Assembly (NCBI GenBank): GCA_037178675.1 | Contig: JAYMGJ010000308.1 | Coordinates: 1 to 27,961, forward strand | Length of the DNA: 27,961 bases | Direction of reading: 5' to 3' | Origin: Scleroderma bovista | Lineage: Eukaryota; Basidiomycota; Agaricomycetes; Boletales; Sclerodermataceae | Shown here: one piece after another, positions 8,345 through 17,089 of the stretch | Layout of the letters: each line of letters starts with the position of its first letter | Position numbering within the stretch: the stretch's first letter is position 1 | Notes under the pieces: model-generated | What the model was told of the DNA's origin: nothing | Database searches by the model: none | What the model saw: the letters and a program-made list of their open reading frames with translations, nothing else | Made by a program: the position numbers and the translations under genes

Positions 8345-8575
8345 CGGCCAAGGGGCTAGAAGTAACAGAGTAGGCCCCGCACAATCTGTCAGGCCCCATA
8401 TGATGGTGTCCCATGATTACATAACAGCCCCAGGCGCCATATCATCTATAAGAGCAGGAGGCCCTGGATATAGTGTTCCCTATTCTATTATAGAGCCCAA
8501 CATATAGGAGTGAGTAGGAGGGCTGCAGTGCCAGTGTCCCATGCTTTGCATCAGGCCCTAAATATGATTTGCCGT
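8345..8575. repeat. Decayed ~45-bp minisatellite, left part
   Basis: Imperfect units contain CAGGCCC followed ~20-30 bp later by (A/T)GTGTCCCAT. Examples are ATGGTGTCCCATGATT at ~8404 and CAGTGTCCCATGCTTTGCAT with CAGGCCCTA at ~8530-8562. The series is interrupted at 8576 by family A copy 1 and continues at 10618. Confidence 0.5.
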
Positions 8576-9050
8576 TGTCATGCACCAAACAGGTTTGGTA
8601 CAGTGAACATGGAAGATAACACCTATATCGAATGATCCTTATGCGAAGGATAAGCATGACGGACCCTCATCGTAGCCATCTATCGCACGAGAACCGCCAA
8701 GAAGCAGAAGAAACTGAAGGAATAATGTCAATTGTGGTATGAGAAAGGAATGCACACATCTGCAGTCCAACTCCCATACCAGAACAATCAAAGAAGCCGA
8801 AGAATTGATAGAGAAACAAAGGAGAAAGAGAAGAAATGATTTTTAGCACCCAAATGTCATTTTTAGGCACCCAGTGCCGGCATTCCGATATTTTGAATAG
8901 CTCCATCGTTTCTGAAGCTATCAGGCACGTGACTATACCGTCAGAGAGCCTAGGACGTGGTCTATCTGCCTGTCAAGTTCCGACGCAAATCCGTTCATTT
9001 CCCACAGAGATATTCCCCCCGCAATCCAGACGTTCGCTTCATCACTCACT

Positions 9051-9443
9051 ATGGAGTCCGTATTTTCTCTGGATCATTTCTCCGCTATTGCTGCAGATCT
9101 CCACTATGTCCTGCTCTTAGGACAGCCTCTCCCAGAGTTCCCGTGCACTGCCTGGCACATATCTTCCCAGCCTGCTCCCTCAGTCCCTCTCGTTCTCAGT
9201 CAGCGCGTTCTCCTCGTCAGTCCTGTGTCAAGGACGTACTTTGGTCATCTTAGGTCTATTGTCAAGCTTGAAAAGTCTTCTCTGGTCGTCTCTGTGTCCC
9301 CTGAGCCCTCAGCCTATGGTCCCTTCCTCCCAGATACTTGCCATGTCCATCTTCCTCTGTCGTTCATCTCACTTCCCTGGATGCATCAAATTCAATACTC
9401 TATCCGCTTCCCTACTTTCAGACGACGTCCCCCAGCACCATGA
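9051..9443 (+). CDS. U3-embedded ORF of family A, copy 1
   Basis: The ATG at 9051 (MESVFSLDHFSAIAADLHYV) opens 130 codons ending FPTFRRRPPAP at TGA 9441-9443. The frame upstream is open back to about 8912, so the true start could be earlier or the protein could be spliced. The same frame is open in copy 2 (minus strand, 14578-14991) and copy 3 (23919-24383), and a diverged version is in family B (25838-26494, and the partial one from 27791). Proline- and serine-rich, with hydrophobic stretches (YVLLLGQPLP, LVLSQRVLLV) but no clear transmembrane segment or known domain. Function unknown. Its place upstream of the TATA box puts it in U3, which would be the 3' end of a full retroelement transcript. 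Confidence 0.45.
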   Translation: MESVFSLDHFSAIAADLHYVLLLGQPLPEFPCTAWHISSQPAPSVPLVLSQRVLLVSPVSRTYFGHLRSIVKLEKSSLVVSVSPEPSAYGPFLPDTCHVHLPLSFISLPWMHQIQYSIRFPTFRRRPPAP

Positions 9444-10057
9444 CAGTTATTCCCCCCACTTTATAGTGCTATTAGGAAGAAGAACCCTCTCTTGTTCTTT
9501 TCCAGAAGAGAGCTTGTCAAGGGAGCCCATGGTTGTGCTTCAGCGGCACTAGAACACATGCACTATACCTTAGTGTATGCTGACCCCCCAAAAAGACCTC
9601 TGGACCCCTGGTACCCTTCTTGTGGCTGTTTTATCTCGGATCAATCCCCCTATTAATCTCAGATCTTCCCCATTGTTGTCTCATCAAATTCCTGATGGTA
9701 CACAGCCCCCCATCAAACTTCTTAGGCTGTGCATCAATGACTCCTTCTGCTGTGCAGTGACTCATCCCTTGCTTACTGATGCTCTCTTGTCATCAGTATT
9801 ACTCTATCCCTTTCGCATTTTTGGTATATTACTCAGCTGATGACTCACTCCCTTACCAATCAATCTTGTCATGCAGCTTACTCATTCCTTTACTCAGCAG
9901 CTTATTCATGCTTCCTATGCTTACTCATTCCTGCTTATCCCTTGCTTACTGATCGCTTACAAACCCCTTACAAAGCTCTTACCAATCCATTACCAATCCT
10001 TGACAAATTCTGCTTACTCCCTTCTCTTTTTGTACTTTAATGCTGTGCCCCCCCATG

Positions 10058-10065
10058 TATTTAAA
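10058..10065 (+). promoter_or_regulatory. TATA box of family A LTR copy 1
   Basis: TATTTAAA lies between a C-run and a CAGCCCAGTGAAAAGACCC segment. The same octamer is present on the minus strand at 13958-13965 (copy 2) and 23300-23307 (copy 3), so it is conserved across the family. Confidence 0.6.
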
Positions 10066-10617
10066 CCCCTGGGCTCAGCCCAGTGAAAAGACCCAATTGC
10101 ACGAAATTATCCCTCTCTCAGACTCTCTCAGTCAGTATCCCTTCAGTCCTTGAGTCCTTGTAGGCTTCAGTGAAGGTCTAAAGGCTCAATATTGTCAAGT
10201 TATTCCAAGTTATTCAAGATCTATTCTTTATACTAGGCTCAAGCGGAGTCTAGGCTTCATACCAGTCAATCTTCCTTGCCTCTGGACATCAGAGGCATCC
10301 CTGCCCCTTTGCTGCACCAACCTCTAGGTGTAGTATCGCTACTTCAGTCCCTGTCAGCCCAATCCCCGCTTTGACACTTCCTAGGCTTTAGGAAGAGTCC
10401 AGACCCCTATCCCCTTCGTCTTCTATTACTCCTGTACCCCAGGAGTATCCTGCATCACTGTCTGCATCACCCTGTTGGTGTAGATCCCCTTCCCCCCTCC
10501 TTAGCACATCCTTTCTGGACACCGTGGAGGTAAACCACCACTCACACTTTTTCGTAGTCCTTTGTTGGTGTTGTGTGTGGGTTATTACTCCAACCCAAAT
10601 CCACACTTTGACTCACA

Positions 10618-11120
10618 CCGTTTTTGTTGGCAGGCCAGAGGAATAGTGTGTTTCAGGCTTTGATCAGGCTGTAACAACAGAGTCCCTTTCTTACCAAAGG
10701 GCCATGGAACTAGTGTCCCTTGCATTCCAATGGGCTGTGCAGAGACTGTACCTTTAAGAGGTGTTAGCCACAGGTGTGGTGTCCCATAACTGTGGGCAAG
10801 CCCTGGAGACAGTGTCATTTATAGTCAGTGCACCCAGCATATGGGTTCAGTCTGACAGGCAATGGCCATGGTATCCCATAGCATTGGGCAGGCCCTAGCA
10901 GAGGTGTTATATAGCTATGCAGGGAAACCTTGCAAGTACATTTTAAAGTGACAAGCCATGAATGGGGTGTCCCAGAGGATTAAACAAGCCCTCAATGTGA
11001 GAACAACTATATAGTTGGGCAGGCCTGTGAATATGCTTCCCATTGAGTGTGATGGGCCACAAGGTTGATCTCCCTGTATACCCATCAGGCCCTAGATACT
11101 ATGTCCTCTATATAAATGTA
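10618..11120. repeat. Decayed ~45-bp minisatellite, right part
   Basis: The array split by family A copy 1 continues here. Units keep the words (A/T)GTGTCCC(A/T)T...GGGC(A/T)(A/G)GCCCT: GTGTCCCTTGCATTCCAATG (10710), GTGTCCCATAACTGTGGGCA (10780), GTATCCCATAGCATTGGGCA (10868), GTGTCCCAGAGG (10968) and CATCAGGCCCTAG (11084). Spacing is uneven (about 45-90 bp), as expected of an old array. From 11120 to 11215 nothing is recognised. Confidence 0.5.
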
Positions 11121-11215
11121 TCACTGTGGATATAGTGTTAACTAACTACTGTTAGGCCAAGATCCGGCACGAGGAACCACCAGAACTAAATTGATGTGGC
11201 CGACACATAACATCC

Positions 11216-11281
11216 GGCACCACATCTCATTGGCACCACATCTCATCAGCACCACATCTCATCAGCACCACATCTCATTGG
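11216..11281. repeat. 16-bp tandem array, left part
   Basis: Four units of GGCACCACATCTCATT / AGCACCACATCTCATC stand in a row. The array is broken at 11282 by a solo LTR and resumes at 11566. Confidence 0.85.
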
Positions 11282-11562
11282 TGTTGGATATAAACAGATT
11301 GTTGTGGTATATTTACCTACTTACATAAGCATACATCACACATGCAGTAGAGTCTATTACCATAGTCCCTCAGTAGCTTGCCAGACTACTGAGGGTGAGT
11401 ACCTTCCTACTAACCACTTTCCTACTTACTGATACCTTGTAGTTACCTACAGGTATATCTAATATATCAGTAGCTTGCCAGACTACTGAGGTTACCTACA
11501 GGTCTCCTCCTTTTCCCTTCCTTAGGCTAGACCTTCCCTGTGCAGACCACCACCTTTCTATA
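11282..11562 (+). mobile_element. Short solo LTR, family C, copy 1
   Basis: The 281-bp insert begins TGTTGGATATAAACAG and ends CACCTTTCTATA. It is flanked by ATTGG (11277-11281) and ATCGG (11563-11567), a 5-bp target duplication with one change. It splits a 16-bp tandem array that reads through when the insert is removed. An internal duplication (AGTAGCTTGCCAGACTACTG at ~11378 and ~11466) is followed first by GGTGAGTACC and later by TTACCTACAG. A full copy at 22850-23131 has the same ends, and a truncated one lies at 11975-12150. The 3' end is TA rather than CA, a known non-canonical LTR terminus; the TGTTGG start suggests a Copia type, but no coding sequence supports this. Confidence 0.75.
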
Positions 11563-11565
11563 ATC

Positions 11566-11615
11566 GGCACCACATCTCACCAGCACCACATCTCATCGGC
11601 ACAACATCTCATTGG
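11566..11615. repeat. 16-bp tandem array, right part
   Basis: Three more units follow the LTR: GGCACCACATCTCACC, AGCACCACATCTCATC and GGCACAACATCTCATT. After them, 11616-11690 has looser TGTTGAC...TGCCGCAC repeats. Confidence 0.8.
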
Positions 11616-11974
11616 TTGACTGTGCCAGGATGTTGAACATGCAGGAGTGTTGACTTTGCCGCACTGTTGACCATGCCGCACCACACTCCTCCATTGCATA
11701 CTGGCTCACTTATTCTATTGGTATGCTACTCCTCTCAGCCTGAGTATTTTCATGACAACACCCATTTGTCCAGCCTAAGACTTTCACCCTACCCCATGAT
11801 GACAACAGAGCCATGGGCCCACCATTGTCACTCAGTGACAATGCTGTCGGGAGCTGACCCCTGTGATATGGACAAGCTATAGTCATAAGCCTCACTTCCA
11901 CCAGCCCGTGTAGCACAGCCAATTGTCATCGTCTGCTGACTGTATAACATGGCCCACCCAGGTGCATGGGCTCC
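11616..11974. other. Unassigned stretch, no gene seen
   Basis: It contains loose TGTTGAC/TGCCGCAC repetition at its left edge. Near 11957-11973 is GGTGCATGGGCTCC, the tail word of dispersed repeat R1. Short overlapping open frames on both strands at 11667-12010 carry no recognisable domain. Confidence 0.35.
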
Positions 11975-12150
11975 ATACTGAGGGTGAGTACCATCTACTA
12001 ACCACCACATATACTTACTGATACCTTGTAGTTACCTACAGGTATATACTAATATTATAGTAGCTTGCCAGCATACTGAGGTTACCTACAGTCCTCCTTC
12101 TCCCTTCTTTCAGGCTAGACCTTCCCTGTGCAGACCACCACCTTTCTATA
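11975..12150 (+). mobile_element. 5'-truncated family C LTR, copy 2
   Basis: From ATACTGAGGGTGAGTACC to CACCTTTCTATA the sequence matches the right two thirds of the family C LTR. The left ~100 bp are absent and are replaced by a word (GGTGCATGGGCTCC) from repeat R1. It lies 10 bp upstream of a 39-codon ORF. Confidence 0.75.
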
Positions 12151-12160
12151 TATACAGGCC

Positions 12161-12280
12161 ATGAATGATTTATCTAATGACAAGCCCGAAATTGCAGTTG
12201 ATGCTGTACCTGAGTTACTGGTGGCCAAATTTTCTTCAGATGACGAAGATGAAGAGGCTGATGTGGACCAAAGCCTGTAA
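12161..12280 (+). CDS. Small acidic ORF just after the truncated LTR
   Basis: ATG at 12161 opens 39 codons (MNDLSNDKPEIAVDAVPELL, then an acidic run SSDDEDEEADVDQS) to TAA at 12278-12280. The frame extends upstream without stop to 12119, inside the LTR, right after a TTCTTTCAG acceptor-like site at 12105-12113. It could be the last exon of a gene using LTR splice signals, or a transposon fragment. No family recognised. Confidence 0.3.
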   Translation: MNDLSNDKPEIAVDAVPELLVAKFSSDDEDEEADVDQSL

Positions 12281-12754
12281 TTGCACTTGTATTAGATGCC
12301 TATGTACTACATTGTAAAGTTGTGCAGAGTAACAGTGGATGATCAATGTTTGCTACTGTTTTTGACAATGGTGAATTTCATGGTGGTACATGACAAGATG
12401 GGAGTCTTTGCACTCAACCATCCTCATGCCCCTTCTGTTATGAAGGAGGCTCAGATCACACAATTCACACCACATCATCAGGAAATCAGTGAGAAATAGA
12501 TAAAGCATTACCTACCATTTTCATGCATGTCAAGTGTATCCTGAGATGTCATTCTGATGAAGCAGTAGATCAGGCTAGTTAATCCAGGGTAGCATAGATA
12601 GCATTGACCAGATATATTCATTATGGGTGAACATGATCAAGCACATTCCTCAGCTATATCTGATTACTTTGGCTTACAATGGTGGCCAAGGCCAATTGTC
12701 CAACAGAATTTGATTATTTGATCAAGTATTCCTATTAGTGCACATAAGCTAACC
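12281..12754. other. Unassigned stretch with one weak ORF
   Basis: A 67-codon plus frame at 12296-12499 (starts MPMYYIVKLCRVTVDDQCLL) has a natural composition but no recognised domain; it may be a downstream exon or remnant linked to the acidic ORF. Nothing is recognised from 12500 to 12754. Confidence 0.25.
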
Positions 12755-12898
12755 AACCCTCATCTGGACAGTACTGGACAACACTGACCAGTTGTCCCCA
12801 ACTCTCCCAGACTATTCCAGTAGTATTGTTCATGTAAATCAATTTATATTATTAATTCTATATAAAATACAAAACTACAGTATATATCCTGTCTATGC
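12755..12898. repeat. R2 copy 2, 5' flank
   Basis: It matches 2155-2420 in order: ACCAACCCTC, TGGACAGTACTGGACA, CTCCCAGACT, AATCAATTTATATTA. The GGT array follows immediately. Confidence 0.6.
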
Positions 12899-13398
12899 TG
12901 TGGGTGGTGGTGGTCGATGCATGGTGGTGGTAGTGGTGATGGTCGCATCACCGACGCAGGTGGTGGGGGGTCACGTTGTCATCCGCAAGTGGTCGTGTCA
13001 TTGGTGCTGGTGGTGGGATCGTCCCCAGGTGGTGGGGTGGTGCGGCAATGGTGGTGGTTGCGTCATCGACAGTTGTCACCATCACAGTCTGATGATGCTA
13101 GAAGGCGGGGGGTGGGATGATGGTAGTGGGGGGTGGTGGTTGCATTGGTCGTCGACACTGGGGGGTGGGGGTCGTCGTCATTGTCATCATCTGACGATGG
13201 TGGTGGTAGTCGCATAGTCACTGTCGCCGTCTGGCAACACTGGAAGGTGGGGGGTGGGACAACGGTGGTGGTAGTGGTAGTTGTCGTCATTGTCATCATT
13301 GTCTGACGATGGTGGTGATTGTGTTGTTGATGCTGGGGGTTGGGACAATGGTCGTCGTGGTTGCCTGACAAGGGTGGTGGTGGTCACATCGTGGACGG
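12899..13398. repeat. GGT-rich minisatellite of R2 copy 2, left part
   Basis: Dense imperfect units of GGTGGTGGTNGTCGCATCA and GGGGGGTGGGACAACGGTGG type. The array is broken at 13399 by family A copy 2, whose flanks are both ACGG, and resumes with the same composition at 15446. Long open frames on both strands here are low-complexity and not genes. Confidence 0.75.
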
Positions 13399-15445
13399 TG
13401 TGAGTCAAAGTGTGGATTTGGGTCGGAGTAATAACCCAAACACAACACCAACAAAGGACTACGAAAAAGTGTGAGTGGTGGTTTACCTCCGCAGTGTCCA
13501 GAGAGGATGTGCTGAGGAGGGGGGGAGGGGATCTACACCAACAGGGTGATGCAGATGATGATGCAGGATACTCCTGGGGTACAGGAGTAATAGAAGACAA
13601 AGAGGATAGGGGTCTGGACTCTTCCTAAGGCCTAGGAAGTGTCAAAGCGGGGATTGGGTTGACTGGGACTGAAACAGTGATACTACACCTAGAGGTTGGT
13701 GCAGCAAGGGGACAAGGGGGCTCCTGACGTCCAGAAGCAATGAGAGATGAAGAATTGACTGGCTAGACTCCGCTTGAGCCTAGAGAAAGAGAAATACTTG
13801 GACTTGAATAGATTAAATAAAACTTGAATATCAGAGTCTTTAGACCTTCACTGAAGCCTACAAGACTCAAAGAGCTGAGGGGATACTGACTGAGAGAGTC
13901 TGAGAGAGGGATAATTTTGTGCAATTGGGTCTCTCCTCACTGGGCTGAGCCCAGGGGTTTAAATACATGGGGGGGCACAGCATAAAGTACAAAAAGAGAA
14001 GGGAGTAAGCAGAATTTGTCAAGGATTGGTAAGGGATTGGCAAGAGCTTTGTAAGGGGTTTGTAAGCGACCAGTAAGCAAGGGATAAGCAGGAATGAGTA
14101 AGCATAGGAAGCATGAATAAGCTGCTGAGTAAAGGAATGAGTAAGCTGCATGACAAGATTGATTGGTAAGGGAGTGAGTCATCAGCTGAGTAATATACCA
14201 AAAATGCGAAAGGGATAGAGTAATACTGATGACAAGAGAGCATCAGTAAGCAAGGGATGAGTCACTGCACAGCAGAAGGAGTCATTGATGCACAGCCTAA
14301 GAAGTTTGATGGGGGGCTGTGTACCATCAGGAATTTGATGAGACAACAATGGGGAAGATCTGTGATTAATAGGGGGATTGATCCGAGACAAAACAGCCAC
14401 AAGAAGGGTACCAGGGGTCCAGAGGTCTTTTGGGGGGTCAGCATACACTAAGGTATAGTGCATGTGTTCTAGTGCCGCTGAAGCACAACCATGGGCTCCC
14501 TTGACAAGCTCTCTTCTGGAAAAGAACAAGAGAGGGTTCTTCTTCCTAATAGCACTATAAAGTGGGGGGAATAACTGTCATGGTGCTGGGGGATGTCGTC
14601 TGAAAGTAGGGAAGCGGATAGAGTATTGAATTTGACGCATCCAGGGAAGTGAGACGAACGACAGAGGAAGATGGACATGGCAAGTATCTGGGAGGAAGGG
14701 ACCATAGGCTGAGGGCTCAGGGGACACAGAGACGACCAGAGAAGACTTCTCAAGCTTGACAATAGACCTAAGATGACCAAAGTACGTCCTTGACGCAGGA
14801 CTGATGAGGAGAATGTGCTGACCGAGAACAAGAGGGACTGAGGGAGCAGGCTGGGAAGATATGTGCCAGGCAGTGCACGGGAACTCTGGGAGAGGCTGTC
14901 CTAAGAGCAGGACATAGTGGAGATCTGCAGCAATAGCGGAGAAATGATCCAGAGAAAATACGAACTCCATAGTGAGCGATGAAGCGAACATCTGGATTGC
15001 GGGGGGAATATCTCCGTGGGAAATGAACAGATTTGTGTCAGAACTTGACAGGCAGATAGACCACGTTCTAGGCTCTCTGACGGTATAGTGACATGCCTGA
15101 TAGCTTCAGAAACGACGGAGCTATTCAAAATATCGGAATGCCAGCACTGGGCGCCTAAAAATGACATTTGGGCGCTAAAAATCATTTCTTCTCTTTCTCC
15201 TTTGTTTTTCCATCAATTCTTCGGCGTCTTTGATCGTTCTGGTATGGGAGTTGGACTGCAGATGTGTGCATTCCTTTCTCATACCACAATTGACGTTATT
15301 CCTTCAGTTTCTTCTGCTTCTTGGCGGTTCTCATGCGATAGATGGCTACAATGAGGGTCCGTCGTGCTTATCCTTCACATAAGGATCATTTGATATAGGC
15401 GTTATCTTCCATGTTCACTGTACCAAACCTGTTTGGTGCGTGACA
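13399..15445 (-). mobile_element. Family A LTR-like element, copy 2 (2,047 bp)
   Basis: On the plus strand it begins TGTGAGTCAAAGTGTGG and ends GTTTGGTGCGTGACA, the reverse of copy 1. ACGG lies at 13395-13398 and 15446-15449 as a 4-bp duplication. The body follows copy 1 throughout and includes the conserved TATA (13958-13965, minus) and the U3 ORF (14578-14991). Most differences to copy 1 are single-base. It sits inside the GGT array of R2 copy 2. No internal retroelement sequence is present. Confidence 0.8.
14578..14991 (-). CDS. U3-embedded ORF of family A, copy 2
   Basis: The frame equivalent to 9051-9443 is open for 137 codons from ATG 14991 (MFASSLTMEFVFSLDHFSAI) to the stop at 14578; the ATG matching copy 1 is at 14970. 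It differs from copy 1 by a few residues only (for example V to F after ME, and Q-R to Q-H in the LVLGQ region). There is no internal stop or frameshift. Confidence 0.45.
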   Translation of the reverse strand: MFASSLTMEFVFSLDHFSAIAADLHYVLLLGQPLPEFPCTAWHISSQPAPSVPLVLGQHILLISPASRTYFGHLRSIVKLEKSSLVVSVSPEPSAYGPFLPDTCHVHLPLSFVSLPWMRQIQYSIRFPTFRRHPPAP

Positions 15446-15964
15446 ACGGTCATTGTTGTCGTGGTCTGACAACGCTGGAAGGTGCAGGGTGGGACAACAG
15501 TCATCATCATCATTGTTGTCTGACGACAGTGGGGGGTGGTGGTGGTCACGTTGGTTGTCGATGCTGGGGGGTGGGGGTTGTCATCGCCATTGCCATCTGA
15601 TGACAGTGGTGGGGTGGTGGTCGTGCCGTCAACGGTGGTGGGTGGGGGTCGTTGCTGTTGCCATCTGACCATGGTGGTGGTGGGGTGGTGGTTGCACCGT
15701 TGATGCTGGGGGGTGGGACGACAGTCACCATCATCGTCACTGTCTGATTCTGGGAGGTGGTGGTCGCGTCGGTTGTCGATGCTGGTGGGGGGTGGGATGA
15801 CGCTGGTTGTTGTTGTTGTTGTCATCATCATTGACCATGGTCGCATGTTGTTGTCCAGGTGCTGGTGGTGGTCGCATGGCAGTTGTTGTTGTCATTGTTA
15901 TTGTCATTGTTCAAGTGGTGGTAGTGAGGGAAGGGGGGTGGGACAATACTGGTGTGGTGGTGGT
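15446..15964. repeat. GGT-rich minisatellite of R2 copy 2, right part
   Basis: This continues the array at 12899-13398, with units such as GGGGGGTGGTGGTGGTCACG, GTTGTCGATGCTGGGGGGTG and GACGACAGT. It grades into GTTGTTGTTGTCATT units near 15805-15915. Confidence 0.75.
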
Positions 15965-16085
15965 TGAAGACAGAGTGAGGATGAGGGACTTAGAGAAATT
16001 TCTTGAAGTGTCTGTGTTTGTGTTTGTGTATATGATTATATTAGCATACTGACTACCAACATTTCCTAATAGTATCTACTGCTTT
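15965..16085. repeat. R2 copy 2, 3' flank
   Basis: It matches 3065-3205: GAGGATGAGGGACTTAGAGA, AAATTTCTTGAAGTGT, GTTTGTGTATATGATTATAT, then TAGCATACTGACTACCAACA. Confidence 0.65.
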
Positions 16086-16129
16086 CCTACACGAAGAGTG
16101 AGTGGGAACCTTTGACCATTTAAGGTAGG

Positions 16130-16255
16130 AGTGCTACTACACTTTTACTACACCTTTTATTAGCTTTTTGGTACACTTTTAGTACACATTTTAGTACAAT
16201 GTTTGGTACACCTCCACTATACTTTTACTACACTTTTGGTAACACTTTCAGTAGT
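16130..16255. repeat. Degenerate ACTTTTAGTACAC-type simple repeat
   Basis: The words CACTTTTACTACACCTTTTA, TACACTTTTAGTACACATTT and TATACTTTTACTACACTTTT recur about every 13-30 bp. Reverse-complement relatives lie at 5575-5710. Confidence 0.45.
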
Positions 16256-16327
16256 AAGCCTGGGCCACTTGCCAAATGGCACAGTGAAAGGGTTAGGGAG
16301 CTGATAGGCTTGACAAGAGGGCAAAAG

Positions 16328-16560
16328 CTGATAAGTGTAATGCCATTCTGACAGGTTAATTATAATTGATTATATGCTAGAAACATGATGTTAGCAAGAT
16401 GACCAGGCTCTGCAACTCTGTTGAAAGATAGACCATAAAATAAGTGGGATGCCATTCTGGCAGGTTAACTATAATTGATTATATGTGGGACACATAATGG
16501 TAGCAAGATGACCAGGCTCTGCAACTCTGTTGGAAGATAGACCATCAAAGATAACAAGAT
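16328..16560. repeat. ~115-bp tandem duplication
   Basis: Two consecutive units share ATGCCATTCTGRCAGGTTAA, TATAATTGATTATATG and GATGACCAGGCTCTGCAACT followed by CTGTTG.AAGATAGACCAT. Unit 1 is about 16328-16440 and unit 2 about 16441-16553. A partial third start (AGATGCCAT) follows at 16556. Confidence 0.8.
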
Positions 16561-17054
16561 GCCATGTCTGTCCTGCATTACCTACAACCATTCTGATATG
16601 CACTTGATCATTGTACTCAGTTATGCTAGTTGAATTGTAAGGGTGTTTAATTGCTGATATTTGGGTATATTACAATATCATTCTGATGTATGTTTATAAT
16701 GTGTATCAGGAAATATCATTTCTTCCCCAATTTCCTGATGATGTCCTTTGTGCCAAGACAAATGGTCAGGTGTCTGTGTCGTTATCAAGGTACATTCAAG
16801 TCCATCACATGAGGATACAGGACTAATGTCTTTCTACAGTAAATGGTTTACTTTCTTGAGAGTCATGTCCATCAACCTTCTTCTTGAAAAATGTTTGCAT
16901 CTTTGGTATAAAAGTTTGGACAGGGACAAGGAACTGTCGTTCACAAAACCCATGGCCACCAACTACTACTGGGCTGTTATCAGAAAAGCTAATGACAGTG
17001 CGCACATGTATGATGCAGGTGATTGGTGTGTAACTTGACACCTTTGCTGATAAT
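16561..17054. other. Unassigned stretch; overlapping weak ORFs
   Basis: Over 16748-17041 both strands are open for 70-96 codons. The minus frame (VRTVISFSDNSPVVVGGHGF) and the plus frame compete, and neither shows a recognised domain. A remnant of a coding region is likely, but strand and family are undecided. Confidence 0.25.
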
Positions 17055-17089
17055 TTGATGGTAGTCTGTTTATCACATGTGGTTGTGGG

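Larger units (their letters stand above)
8576..10617 (+). mobile_element. Family A LTR-like element, copy 1 (2,042 bp)
   Basis: The element begins TGTCATGCACCAAAC and ends TTTGACTCACA, a TG...CA form. CCGT occurs at 8572-8575 and 10618-10621 as a 4-bp flanking duplication. Copies 2 (13399-15445, minus) and 3 (22463-27187, minus) share both ends and ~2.05 kb of body. TATTTAAA at 10058-10065 is the likely TATA box, so U3 would be ~1.5 kb and R-U5 ~0.55 kb. No Gag/Pol sequence or second LTR is seen nearby, so it is best read as a solo LTR of an unusually long LTR family, or a non-autonomous element with LTR-like ends. A 130-codon ORF (9051-9443) sits in the U3 part. The insertion splits the ~45-bp minisatellite. 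Confidence 0.75.

Noticed and set aside
8836..9120. 94-codon frame upstream of and overlapping the U3 ORF
   Set aside because: It is open in family A copies, but the opposite strand is open too and in family B it ends early; not enough to call coding.
9241..9552. 103-codon alternate frame overlapping the U3 ORF
   Set aside because: It shares the DNA of the main frame; the third-position excess of differences follows the main frame, so this one looks passively open.
11166..11174. GGCACGAGG, identical to a common cDNA-library adaptor word
   Set aside because: It lies within normal genomic context next to the 16-bp GGCACCAC repeats, and a 9-bp match can occur by chance; no poly(A) or vector sequence is adjacent.
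11216..11615. Short regular repeats that could suggest a CRISPR array
   Set aside because: Units are directly tandem with no spacers, the genome is eukaryotic, and the break between the halves is a solo LTR.
12792..13600. Open frames of 100-141 codons in the second GGT array
   Set aside because: Same low-complexity artefact; some also run across the LTR junction at 13399.
15415..15846. 143-codon His/Thr/Pro-rich minus frame
   Set aside because: It is a translation of the right part of the GGT array plus the family A terminus.
16748..17041. Competing plus- and minus-strand frames of 72-96 codons
   Set aside because: Strand cannot be decided and no domain is recognised, so only an unassigned entry is given.
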